In this document: in pieces, positions 1 to 7,944 of the stretch
Layout: each line of letters starts with the position of its first letter
How positions within the stretch are numbered: position 1 is the stretch's first letter
Origin: an uncultured Desulfobulbaceae bacterium
GTDB taxonomy: Bacteria > Desulfobacterota > Desulfobulbia > Desulfobulbales > BM004
Direction of reading: 5' to 3'
DNA: 17,748 nt
Assembly: GCA_947258675.1 (NCBI GenBank)
Contig: CAMYJP010000007.1
Span: 1-17,748 of the forward strand
Notes under the pieces: model-generated
The model's input: the letters and a program-made list of their open reading frames with translations, nothing else
Databases searched by the model: none
Told to the model about the DNA's origin: nothing
Position numbers and translations under genes: made by a program

Positions 1-1
1 G

Positions 2-958
2 TTGAATATAGTTGATGATTCAATAGATGCAAGTTGGACAGATTATGATAATGATGGTTTTATGGATTTAACAATTATAAAAAACCTAAAGGATCGAAAG
101 CTTGAAATAAACATTTATAAAAATATGCAAAATGGTACATTTAGCAAAGCAAAGACATTCTATGGGTGGAACTATACCTGGGGAGATTATGACAATGATG
201 GCGATTTGGATATATTTATTAGTGTTCCACCGCGGACATATGTGATGATACCGTACTTATATTATGAATTTAACTCATTGGCATATATTTTTAGAGGATT
301 CAATCGGTTGTATGAAAATATGGGCAACAATAAATTTCTCGATGTAACCAACATAGCGGGGTTCAAAAAAGAAGACGGGGGGAATAAACCGGTATTTTTT
401 GATTATGATAATGATGGCGACCTTGATATATATCTCCTTATCAGTGGAACAAGAAGCAAAAATATTAATGATATTGTTTTTAATAATAATGGAAATAAAA
501 CATTTACCAATGTTACAAATGAGATCGGATTAATTCAGAATTTTAGTGGAAAGGTTCATGGGGTTTCATATGATGACTTCAATAATGAAGGTTTCCTGTA
601 TTTATTTATAACCAATGGGGGAAGATCGCCAGGAATGTTTGAAATAGGATACGATTCTGGCCCATATGCTTTGTACATGAACAAACCTAACAATCATCAC
701 TGGCTTAAGATAAAATTATCAGGAACAAAGAGCAATAGGGACGGAATCGGATCTCAGGTAAGATTATATCTTGGGAATCAACTTCAATATCGGCAAAATA
801 ATGGTGGAATGGAAGGGTATGTCCAGCACAGTAAAACTATTCACTTTGGGATGGGAAACGCAACCATGGTAGATAAAATAGAAATCATTTGGCCAAGTGG
901 TCATGTTTCGAACGCACTGAATATCAAGTCAAATCAGACTCTTGAAATAAAAGAATGA
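2..958 (+). CDS. FG-GAP/VCBS repeat protein with C-terminal ASPIC/UnbV domain, 5'-partial
   Basis: The frame is open to the first base and the only start at the edge is a TTG, so the gene very probably begins outside the window. Four FG-GAP/VCBS-type loops are visible. Three are canonical Asp-rich calcium loops of the form D-Y-D-N-D-G-x-x-D (residues 14-22, 62-70 and 134-142 of the visible part). The fourth (192-200) is degenerate, D-F-N-N-E-G-F-L-Y, and has lost several ligands. The last ~85 residues (from His232) match the ASPIC/UnbV domain: HWLKIKL, SNRDGIGSQV, an HFGMG block and WPSG. Family knowledge: such proteins are usually exported beta-propeller-like calcium binders related to CRTAC1, with no established enzymatic role. 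Any signal peptide would lie upstream. The stop overlaps the next possible start (ATGA), suggesting co-translation with the membrane/sulfatase genes. Family call is firm; function is unknown. Confidence 0.9.
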   Translation: MNIVDDSIDASWTDYDNDGFMDLTIIKNLKDRKLEINIYKNMQNGTFSKAKTFYGWNYTWGDYDNDGDLDIFISVPPRTYVMIPYLYYEFNSLAYIFRGFNRLYENMGNNKFLDVTNIAGFKKEDGGNKPVFFDYDNDGDLDIYLLISGTRSKNINDIVFNNNGNKTFTNVTNEIGLIQNFSGKVHGVSYDDFNNEGFLYLFITNGGRSPGMFEIGYDSGPYALYMNKPNNHHWLKIKLSGTKSNRDGIGSQVRLYLGNQLQYRQNNGGMEGYVQHSKTIHFGMGNATMVDKIEIIWPSGHVSNALNIKSNQTLEIKE

Positions 959-1542
959 CTTCGTATCAGGACAGCAAAATGGATTCACATTCTTCAGGAC
1001 AGAGAGTTGCCGTTACTAAATTATCTTACAGGCATATATTTCGTCCTGTATTCGTGCTTTTTTGTCTTTATGTAGCGGGGGACGTATTGTATCGAAGGGA
1101 TGGGCTAACGTATTATTATGCTTCGTTTCCAGACATTATTCCTACCATGGCACTTGTAGTAATTTTCTATAGTATTGTAGCCGTAGTAGCTTCCACTCTT
1201 ATATGGATAACACAGCGGATAGTGGGATGGGTAATTCAGCGCATTGGATGGGATGGAAAAGTAGAACGATGGCTGCTATTAGCAGGCATGTTTATTTTGT
1301 TAGGATCAATAATATGGACTGTTAAAGAATACATTATGTACCATAGCACGACATTTGCAGAGAAACGAACAGTCTTTTCACTTTTAAGCCTGGGCTTTAT
1401 ATTAATGACGTTATCATTAGTATTGAGTAAAAGAGGACAAAGGTGGATAGGTATTATCCAGAAGCCAATTACACCTTTAGTATATATGTTTGGAACAATA
1501 GCAGTACTCTCTCTGCTACTGATAACATATCATGCACTCTAA
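955..1542 (+). CDS. Stand-alone membrane protein duplicating the sulfatase N-terminal membrane domain
   Basis: A 195-residue, strongly hydrophobic protein with about five predicted membrane segments and no soluble catalytic domain. It aligns along its length with the first ~185 residues of the next protein. Shared blocks include SY-x2-(I/V)FR, FV-x-F-x-LY, GD-x2-YR-x-DG, IP-x2-AL, RIGW and IIQ-x2-I-x-PLV. It stops at Y-H-A-L, exactly where its neighbour reads Y-H-A-F and continues into the periplasmic enzyme domain. Two starts compete. ATG 955 overlaps the upstream stop as ATGA. ATG 979 (residue 9) has a better Shine-Dalgarno (AGGA at 968-971, seven bases away). Its stop codon lies inside the neighbour's longest reading frame. 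It may be the remnant of a tandem duplication that lost the enzyme domain, or a retained membrane partner. The frame is intact, so it is not annotated as a pseudogene. Function unknown. Confidence 0.75.
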   Translation: MTSYQDSKMDSHSSGQRVAVTKLSYRHIFRPVFVLFCLYVAGDVLYRRDGLTYYYASFPDIIPTMALVVIFYSIVAVVASTLIWITQRIVGWVIQRIGWDGKVERWLLLAGMFILLGSIIWTVKEYIMYHSTTFAEKRTVFSLLSLGFILMTLSLVLSKRGQRWIGIIQKPITPLVYMFGTIAVLSLLLITYHAL

Positions 1543-3553
1543 GAATCAACATAACATGGAGAATACTGCAATATCATCTTACGGGAAAGTTTTTCGTCTT
1601 TTCTTTGTTATATTCTCACTTTACTTAGTAGGCGATGCATTCTATCGCTGGGACGGGTTTCGATACTACGCTCCTTTTTCTGATTTTATTCCAAGCATAG
1701 CCCTGATTACAATTCTTTGGAGCATTGTAACTGCTTTATTTGCTGCAATAGTATGGATAGCGCTTGTGGGGATGGTGTGGCTTTGTAATCGCATAGGATG
1801 GAAAGTCAGGATAGATCATGGTCTGTTCTTTATTTTAGGCTCATTTGTTATTTTAGGAGTTATAGTCTGGATCGTTAAGCGCTATTTGTCTGGAGGAACA
1901 TTGATGTATGCGGCAGGGTCTTCTGCTGTTCTTTTCGGATTGGTTTTTCTGTCGATTCTCACATGGCTGTTTCGTAATAACACCGAACAAGTGATGGGCC
2001 TGATTCAGGAGCGAATCTCACCTTTGGTATGGCTTTTTTCCATCATGGTTATTCTTTCCGTGCCAATTGTCGGATACCACGCATTCTGGAAAAAACCAGC
2101 GACTTTGACCGCGCAAAAAATTCCATTGTCAGCAAAGACAGAGAAAGACCGGCCAAATATAATTCTCATTACTTTTGATGCCCTCACCGCACGAAACATG
2201 TCTGTCTACGGATATGAACGACCAACTACGCCCTTTATAACAAAGTGGGCTAGCGAGGCATCACTATTCACAAAACTCGAGGCCGAAAGCGTCATTACAA
2301 CTCCAACCACTGCAAGTCTTATGACCGGCAAAAGGCTGTGGACCCATCAGACGTATCAATTGGATGGTTCGCCTCCAAAAAGAGTTGCTACGGAAAGCCT
2401 CCCGTTAGTACTCCAGAATAATGGCTATAACACAATGGCATTTATCGTAAACCCTTATGCCTCTGTTAAGACGTTAGGCCTTGAAAATAATTTTGATATA
2501 GCCCCCTTTCCAACACAGTTTCACGGCCCCGTCTCTTTATTGGGACATTTTGATAAATTTCTTTATCAATTATTTGGTGATAAAATTAAATTGCACGACT
2601 GGATCATTCAGCGTGATTTTATTCCGTACAGACTGTTAATAGTCCTTTTTGGTAATCGCTTTACTACATCGGTCCCCCCTGAAAATGCCTTTAATAAATT
2701 CATATGGGCTATTGATGAAAGGTCTCGGGAGCCTTTTTTTTCATGGATTCATCTTTATCCTCCCCATGACCCTTATCTGCCCCCAAAACCATTTATCGGA
2801 ATGTTTGATCCCTCATTAGAACTCAGATCATTTAAAAGTCAATTAAATGTAAAGAATAGAGCAGTGAGATATAGAGACACATTTCAGGAATTCCCACCTG
2901 ATATAATGCCGACTGTTAAGTCTTTAGAAGCCCGTTATGATGAGTTTATCCGTTATTGTGACAAGCAATTTCAGGATTTAATGGAGCATTTGTCAGAAAG
3001 GAATATACTGAGAAATACTGTTATTATTTTGTCATCAGACCATGGGGAGAGTTTTGAACATGGTGCTATTCAGCATAGCGGACTTCATCTATATGAACAG
3101 GTTACCCATATACCTCTTGTTATAAAAGAGCCCGGTCAGACAAAGGGGAGAATTATAGATAATGTGGTAGAGCAGATCGATATCCCTGCTACAATTCTCG
3201 ATTTAGCAGACATACCAGTTCCTGAATGGATGGAAGGGCGCTCCCTATTACCTTTGATGCGGGGCAAAAATATGCGACCAAGACCAGCATTCGCTATGAC
3301 TCTTATGAGCAATCCAAGCCGAAACACTGAAATTACAACTGGAACCATCGCTGTCTGGGATGGTGATTATAAGCTGATAGATTATATCGATATAGAGAAG
3401 TATCTGCTTTTTAATCTGAGGAAGGACCCTGATGAGATGGAAAACATTTTTACACAGCTTGAAGAAACCACCAAAAAGTATCTCGCCACCCAAATAGCTG
3501 AAATAGCCCCCTGGCAAGCCTGGGAAAACAACCTCCGCCCAGGGAAGCAATAA
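1532..3553 (+). CDS. Membrane-anchored sulfatase-superfamily hydrolase/transferase with Thr at the nucleophile position
   Basis: A 673-residue protein. Residues ~20-185 form about five membrane segments. A sulfatase (PF00884-type) domain starts at ~207, probably outside the cytoplasmic membrane. Visible motifs are RPNIILITFD (metal ligand Asp216), YGYERPTTP, HLYPPHDPY and SSDHGESF (Asp503-His504). In true sulfatases the C-x-P-S-R motif supplies formylglycine; here the stretch is T256-T-P-T-T-A-S-L-M-T-G. Cys is replaced by Thr256 and the Arg by Thr260. Family knowledge: Thr at this site is typical of superfamily members such as phosphoethanolamine or phosphoglycerol transferases and of many uncharacterised 'sulfatases' with a T-L-P-S-H version. 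I infer a Thr-nucleophile phosphotransferase or phosphodiesterase acting on a lipid or surface glycan, rather than sulfate ester hydrolysis. Start: ATG 1532 overlaps the previous gene by 11 bases; ATG 1556 is an alternative, and neither has a good Shine-Dalgarno. The stop overlaps the anSME start (TAATG). Confidence 0.9.
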   Translation: MHSKNQHNMENTAISSYGKVFRLFFVIFSLYLVGDAFYRWDGFRYYAPFSDFIPSIALITILWSIVTALFAAIVWIALVGMVWLCNRIGWKVRIDHGLFFILGSFVILGVIVWIVKRYLSGGTLMYAAGSSAVLFGLVFLSILTWLFRNNTEQVMGLIQERISPLVWLFSIMVILSVPIVGYHAFWKKPATLTAQKIPLSAKTEKDRPNIILITFDALTARNMSVYGYERPTTPFITKWASEASLFTKLEAESVITTPTTASLMTGKRLWTHQTYQLDGSPPKRVATESLPLVLQNNGYNTMAFIVNPYASVKTLGLENNFDIAPFPTQFHGPVSLLGHFDKFLYQLFGDKIKLHDWIIQRDFIPYRLLIVLFGNRFTTSVPPENAFNKFIWAIDERSREPFFSWIHLYPPHDPYLPPKPFIGMFDPSLELRSFKSQLNVKNRAVRYRDTFQEFPPDIMPTVKSLEARYDEFIRYCDKQFQDLMEHLSERNILRNTVIILSSDHGESFEHGAIQHSGLHLYEQVTHIPLVIKEPGQTKGRIIDNVVEQIDIPATILDLADIPVPEWMEGRSLLPLMRGKNMRPRPAFAMTLMSNPSRNTEITTGTIAVWDGDYKLIDYIDIEKYLLFNLRKDPDEMENIFTQLEETTKKYLATQIAEIAPWQAWENNLRPGKQ

Positions 3554-4710
3554 TGCCAGACAATTCCCGCCCTTTTTCGCTGCTGATTAAACCCGCCTCT
3601 GCTGATTGTAATCTCGATTGCCCATACTGTTTTTATAGGAAGAGAGCCGTTAATTATCCCGAACCGGCTGTGCACCGCATGACCATGGAAGTTTTGGAAA
3701 TTCTAATTAAAAAATACATGGCAACAGAACAACCGCAATATATTTTTGCCTGGCAGGGAGGTGAGCCAACGCTCATGGGCATTGATTTCTTTAATCACGC
3801 AATAAAATTGCAGATAAAATATGCCAGACCGGGCTCTGTGATAGCAAACGCTCTTCAGACTAATGCGACTCTTATAAGTGACGATTGGGCCCATTTTCTT
3901 GCTGATAATAAATTCCTTGTCGGACTCAGCATTGATGGACCCCAGGATTTGCACAATCACTATAGAAAATACGGAAACGGCAAAGGTTCACATCAAAAGG
4001 TGATAAAAGCTGTCAATGCTTTGCAGAAAAATCATATCCAGTTTAACGCCCTTACTCTGGTGACCGATATAAATGCTCACAGAGGCAAAGAAGTATATAA
4101 TTATCTCAAAGACTATGGCGTGTTTTACCAACAGTATATTGAGTGCATTGAATTTGACCGGCATGGCAGACCCCTGCCATTTAGTATTACAGGAGCACAA
4201 TGGGGAACTTTCCTTTGCGAAATATTTGATGAATGGATAAAAAACGATACCCGTTTTATATCTGTCAGGCTGTTTGACTCAATTCTGTCACATCTTGTTG
4301 ATAATGGTGTCTCAGAATGCCGTTTTGGCAAGAACTGCTGCCATTATTTTGTGGTTGAATTTAATGGCGACCTCTATCCTTGTGATTTCTTTGTTGAACC
4401 ACAGTTAAAATTAGGAAACATTGTCTCCGATACTTGGCTGCAGATAGATCTCTCAAACTCATACCAGCAGTTTGGCGAGCGCAAATCGCAATGGACAGAC
4501 GAGTGCATTGCATGTGAATTTTTATCACTCTGCCTTGGAGATTGCCCAAAAAATCGCGGTAAGAGTGATCCCTTTTCGCTAAAGAGAAAAAGCCTGCTTT
4601 GCGAGGGATGGAAATTATTCTACCAGCACGCACTACCTCAATTAAACAGGCTTGCAGCGGAAATCAGGCAGGAAAGGAAACTTATCGCCTCTGACAGTCC
4701 TGTTATTTAA
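3553..4710 (+). CDS. Anaerobic sulfatase-maturating enzyme (radical SAM/SPASM)
   Basis: A 385-residue cytoplasmic iron-sulfur enzyme of the anSME family, which oxidises a Cys or Ser in sulfatases to formylglycine using S-adenosylmethionine. The radical-SAM motif is C19-x3-C23-x2-C26. A GGEP motif (W-Q-G-G-E-P) follows, typical of SAM binding. The C-terminal SPASM region holds C256, C262, C277-D278, C318, C321, C327, C331 and C350. From memory, this spacing reproduces the auxiliary-cluster ligands and catalytic Asp of the characterised Clostridium perfringens enzyme almost residue for residue. The protein therefore appears complete and active. The start ATG overlaps the sulfatase stop by one base and has AGGGA 8-12 bases upstream, so the two are probably made together. 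The neighbouring sulfatase-like protein lacks a Cys/Ser target, so the real substrate may be encoded elsewhere. Family assignment is strong; the partner is unknown. Confidence 0.92.
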   Translation: MPDNSRPFSLLIKPASADCNLDCPYCFYRKRAVNYPEPAVHRMTMEVLEILIKKYMATEQPQYIFAWQGGEPTLMGIDFFNHAIKLQIKYARPGSVIANALQTNATLISDDWAHFLADNKFLVGLSIDGPQDLHNHYRKYGNGKGSHQKVIKAVNALQKNHIQFNALTLVTDINAHRGKEVYNYLKDYGVFYQQYIECIEFDRHGRPLPFSITGAQWGTFLCEIFDEWIKNDTRFISVRLFDSILSHLVDNGVSECRFGKNCCHYFVVEFNGDLYPCDFFVEPQLKLGNIVSDTWLQIDLSNSYQQFGERKSQWTDECIACEFLSLCLGDCPKNRGKSDPFSLKRKSLLCEGWKLFYQHALPQLNRLAAEIRQERKLIASDSPVI

Positions 4711-4974
4711 TTATAATTTCATTTTTCTGGATTGGCTTATCTGCTTAAATAATTCACACTTTCTGTTTTTTCGCAGAAACCAGTTTACGGTAATCGGTTG
4801 GCCAAGAATAAATATATATGTGACTAATATTCAATCGGGAATGAGACGCCCCATAAGGAAGCATAAATTAACTGTTGGCTGTAAACCGGCAACCGCAAAC
4901 TGTTAAACTCTCAAACGATCTTCCTGCATAACATCCTCAAATCACTATGTAAACCTACATAAAGGACTATAATA
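4711..4974. other. Intergenic gap between operon 1 and operon 2
   Basis: A 264-base gap. There is no convincing hairpin-plus-U-run terminator after the maturase gene. Two direct copies of AACTGTT lie 28 bases apart (4870-4876 and 4898-4904); they could be a protein-binding site or chance. A clear Shine-Dalgarno, AAAGGA at 4961-4966, serves the ATG at 4975. Only weak sigma70-like hexamers are visible (for example TTTACG at 4784-4789), so no promoter is claimed. An 84-codon open frame overlapping the maturase end has no family features and is not annotated. Confidence 0.4.
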
Positions 4975-6393
4975 ATGATTGCGCTTAACCCTTTTAAAGA
5001 AGAAATCCGCACCGTCATGGACCAGCTGGCCCCCCAACGGGATCGATATATTGCTAAAAACAAATTGTATTACGATGAATTGATTAAATTCTTCAAGTTC
5101 AATATCCCGAGAAACAGCAAGGTGTTGGAAATAGGGTGCGGAACAGGCTATCTGCTTAACGCGATAGAGCCCTCCTCGGGTGTTGGAATTGACATTTCAG
5201 AAAAAATGATCGAAATCGGCAGGCAGAAATATCCTAATCTCAAATTTCTGCAAATGGACGGTGAGAATCTATCACTCGAAGAACAATTTGATTTCATTAT
5301 TATTTCAGATACGATCTGTTATTTTGAAGACATTCAAAAAGTCTTTCATGAATTACATAAGGTTTCCAGTAGTGAAACCAGAATCATAATGACCTATCAT
5401 AACTTTCTATGGCAATCTGTCCTGAAATTTGCAGAAAAACTGCAGCTCAAAATGCCTTCAAAAAAAACAAACTGGTTTAACCATTATGATACCAGCAATG
5501 TCTTATCCCTGGAAAACTTTGAAGTAATAAATTTTGGCCAGAGAATACTATTCCCGAAATATGTGCCTCTTATTTCATGGTTCTGCAATAAATACCTGTC
5601 GCAATTGCCAGTAATTAAGAATTTCTGTCTTATTGGGTACACAATCGCCAAACCCTTAACACCTCCGAAAGCCTACAGCGTCAGTGTGGCGATTCCTGCA
5701 AAAAACGAAAAAGGAAATATTGAAAATGCCGTACTGCGGACTCCCAAGATGGGCAAACATACTGAGATAATCTTTGTTGAGGGAGGCTCACAAGACGGAA
5801 CCCTTGATGAAATCATAAGAGTGCAAAAAAAATATTCCGGTGAACACGATATATCATATACTGTTCAGGATGGCGTTGGCAAAGGTGATGCAGTGAGAAA
5901 GGCATACGCCATGTCCAAAGGCGATATTCTTATGATATTGGACGCCGATCTCACAGTTCCTCCCGAATCACTACACAAATTTTACAATGCTATTGCAAGT
6001 GGCAAGGCTGAGTATGTTAACGGCTCACGACTGGTATATCCACTAGGTGATGAATCCATGCGATTTATCAATATTCTTGGAAATAAATTTTTTGCCGTGG
6101 CATTTTCGTGGCTGCTGGGGCAGAGATACAAGGATACACTCTGCGGAACAAAAGTATTGTCCAAAAAAAATTGGGAAAGAATAGTGGCAAACAGAAGTTA
6201 TTTCGGTGATTTTGATCCTTTTGGTGATTTTGATATTATTTTCGGAGCAGCAAAGCTTAATCTGAAAATAGTTGAAGTGCCAATACGATACCAAGGACGA
6301 GAGTATGGTGAAACACAAATCAGGCGTTTTGCCCACGGTTGGCTGCTTATAAAAATGACCATTTTTGCAGCAAGAAAGATTAAATTTTATTGA
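4975..6393 (+). CDS. Bifunctional class I methyltransferase - GT2 glycosyltransferase fusion
   Basis: A 472-residue cytoplasmic protein with two domains. Residues ~30-220 are a SAM-dependent methyltransferase: motif I VLEIGCGTG at 50-58, GVGIDIS for motif II, and FDFIIISDT later. Residues ~236-472 are a GT-A glycosyltransferase of the DPM1-like GT2 group: VAIPAKNE at 238-245, EGGSQDGT at 269-276, metal-binding D323-A-D325, and a C-terminal YGETQIRRF segment. No membrane segment follows the GT2 domain. Family knowledge: this GT2 group typically moves a sugar onto a polyprenyl phosphate, and methyltransferase/GT2 fusions are known in polysaccharide clusters. The fusion suggests that methylation and sugar transfer act on the same intermediate, which is inference. 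AAAGGA at 4961-4966, eight bases before the ATG, fixes the start. It is the first gene of a four-gene operon. Confidence 0.9.
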   Translation: MIALNPFKEEIRTVMDQLAPQRDRYIAKNKLYYDELIKFFKFNIPRNSKVLEIGCGTGYLLNAIEPSSGVGIDISEKMIEIGRQKYPNLKFLQMDGENLSLEEQFDFIIISDTICYFEDIQKVFHELHKVSSSETRIIMTYHNFLWQSVLKFAEKLQLKMPSKKTNWFNHYDTSNVLSLENFEVINFGQRILFPKYVPLISWFCNKYLSQLPVIKNFCLIGYTIAKPLTPPKAYSVSVAIPAKNEKGNIENAVLRTPKMGKHTEIIFVEGGSQDGTLDEIIRVQKKYSGEHDISYTVQDGVGKGDAVRKAYAMSKGDILMILDADLTVPPESLHKFYNAIASGKAEYVNGSRLVYPLGDESMRFINILGNKFFAVAFSWLLGQRYKDTLCGTKVLSKKNWERIVANRSYFGDFDPFGDFDIIFGAAKLNLKIVEVPIRYQGREYGETQIRRFAHGWLLIKMTIFAARKIKFY

Positions 6394-6451
6394 TACAGGA
6401 TAAGCAAATTAACACTTTTGATAAATCGATTACTGAGACACAGGATATACA

Positions 6452-7186
6452 GTGATACCCGCTGATCAAAGACTAAAAAGCGAAATTGAGCATGGCAAAT
6501 ATCTTCTAAAGCATGGCGCGGGTGAAATCTGGAATTGGGAAACTCCGGCAGGCAGAGAGCGCTGGAAAAGAAGGGTTGATTATTTATGTTCCAATATTTC
6601 ACCACAGGATAATGTGCTTGAGATTGGCTGTGGAACGGGATTCTTCACCAGAGAATTACAAAAAACAAATGCAGAGATTACTGCCATCGATATTTCACCG
6701 GAACTTCTGGATGAGGCAAAAAAAAATGTTAAAGCCGTTAATGTAGCTTTTAAGGTAGAAAATGCTTACGACCTGACATTCCCTGACAATTCGTTTGAAG
6801 TAATTCTTGGCAGCTCAGTATTACACCACTTGGATATCGACAAAGCCTTAAAACAATTCTACAGGGTCCTGAAAGAAAACGGCAGAATTCTATTTACTGA
6901 GCCGAATATGTTAAATCCTCATGTTGCGCTCTTGAAAAACATTCCTTATTTAAAAAGGAAAATGGGGGAATCTCCAAATGAAACTGCATTTTTTCGATGG
7001 CGTTTAAAAGAAAAATTCCTTTGGCATGGATTTAACCAGGTATCTATAAAACCATTCGACTTTCTGCATCCGCAAACACCCAAAGCAATGATTCAATTTA
7101 TGAAAAAAACATCCTTTTTTCTGGAAAAAACACCGATTCTTTCTGAAATTGCAGGTTCGCTATTAATAAAAGCAACAAAACGGTAA
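6452..7186 (+). CDS. Class I SAM-dependent methyltransferase
   Basis: A 244-residue soluble protein. Motif I, VLEIGCGTG, is at residues 55-63, followed by ITAIDIS (motif II), DNSFEVILGSSVLHHL (motif IV region) and a late GRILFTEPN strand, which is the order of a Methyltransf_11/UbiE-like fold. The N-terminal stretch around residues 22-41 (GAGEIWNWETPAGRERWKRR) is characteristic of methyltransferases found in O-antigen and exopolysaccharide clusters. The start codon is GTG, chosen because AGGA lies at 6442-6445, six bases upstream, and no ATG fits before motif I. It follows the fusion gene after 58 bases and precedes the FkbM gene after 10 bases, so it is probably co-transcribed. The substrate, presumably a sugar or lipid-linked glycan intermediate, cannot be read from the sequence. 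Confidence 0.88.
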   Translation: MIPADQRLKSEIEHGKYLLKHGAGEIWNWETPAGRERWKRRVDYLCSNISPQDNVLEIGCGTGFFTRELQKTNAEITAIDISPELLDEAKKNVKAVNVAFKVENAYDLTFPDNSFEVILGSSVLHHLDIDKALKQFYRVLKENGRILFTEPNMLNPHVALLKNIPYLKRKMGESPNETAFFRWRLKEKFLWHGFNQVSIKPFDFLHPQTPKAMIQFMKKTSFFLEKTPILSEIAGSLLIKATKR

Positions 7187-7196
7187 ATACAAGTAA

Positions 7197-7925
7197 ATGA
7201 AGATATTATTGCCCATTTTCAAATGGTTAAATTTTGTATTCAAAAAATACTATATCCTTTATAAGCCGCTGTATTATCTCTATAAAAATATCTCCGATTA
7301 TAAAAAAATCCGCTTCTTGAAAAACAAAGTCCGTCCTGGTGATGTCGTCCTCGATATTGGCGCCAACATTGGCTTTTATACCGATTTCTTTTCAGATCTC
7401 ACAGGGGAAACAGGTACTGTACATGCCTTTGAACCTGACGAGTTAAATTTTATGCATTTGACAAATAATCTGAAAGGGAAAAAAAATGTGGTCTTGAACA
7501 GAAAAGCATGCGGAGAGACCTCTGGAAATATTGCCCTGTATTTTTCAGAAGAACTAAACGTAGACCACCAAACATACTACAGCGGAGAAGACAGAAAATC
7601 GTACGATGTTCCATGCATTGCAATGGATGATTATTTGAAACAAAACGAACAAATCGATTTTATTAAAATTGATATTCAGGGATATGATTATTACGCAATT
7701 AAAGGTATGGCCAACCTGATTAAAAGGAGCGAACACATCATAATTATGGGAGAATTCTGGCCATATGGGTTAACAAAAGCAGGCGCAGGCCCTGCTGAAT
7801 ATCTTTCCCTGTTGAAAGACCTTGGATTTACTATCAAATTAATTGACGGTCGCGGCAAATCGAACTTTAAAGAAGAGTCGACCGACAAATATTTTTACAC
7901 CGATTTTATTGGGATAAAAGAGTAA
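7197..7925 (+). CDS. FkbM-family methyltransferase
   Basis: A 242-residue protein with the FkbM signature: VLDIGANIGFYT at residues 51-62, VHAFEPD for motif II, and IDFIKIDIQGYDYYAIKGM in the second half, the counterpart of the family's KIDVEGxE...LKG block. Family knowledge: FkbM enzymes O-methylate hydroxyls of sugars or polyketides and are frequent in surface polysaccharide clusters. The first ~45 residues are rich in Tyr, Lys and Phe and are not part of the catalytic fold; they might associate with membranes or partners. The ATG is 10 bases after the previous stop, consistent with an operon. A second, longer and clearly different FkbM gene lies on the opposite strand at 16606-17532. The exact acceptor is unknown. 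Confidence 0.9.
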   Translation: MKILLPIFKWLNFVFKKYYILYKPLYYLYKNISDYKKIRFLKNKVRPGDVVLDIGANIGFYTDFFSDLTGETGTVHAFEPDELNFMHLTNNLKGKKNVVLNRKACGETSGNIALYFSEELNVDHQTYYSGEDRKSYDVPCIAMDDYLKQNEQIDFIKIDIQGYDYYAIKGMANLIKRSEHIIIMGEFWPYGLTKAGAGPAEYLSLLKDLGFTIKLIDGRGKSNFKEESTDKYFYTDFIGIKE

Positions 7926-7944
7926 TGTTGTTTTGAACCAAATT

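Noticed and set aside
3136..3675. Several overlapping minus-strand open frames within the sulfatase and maturase genes
   Set aside because: They are antisense shadows of genes with strong family motifs, and lack recognisable domains of their own.
4652..4906. 84-codon open frame overlapping the end of the maturase gene
   Set aside because: It begins inside a well-supported gene in another frame, and its intergenic part shows no recognisable protein features.
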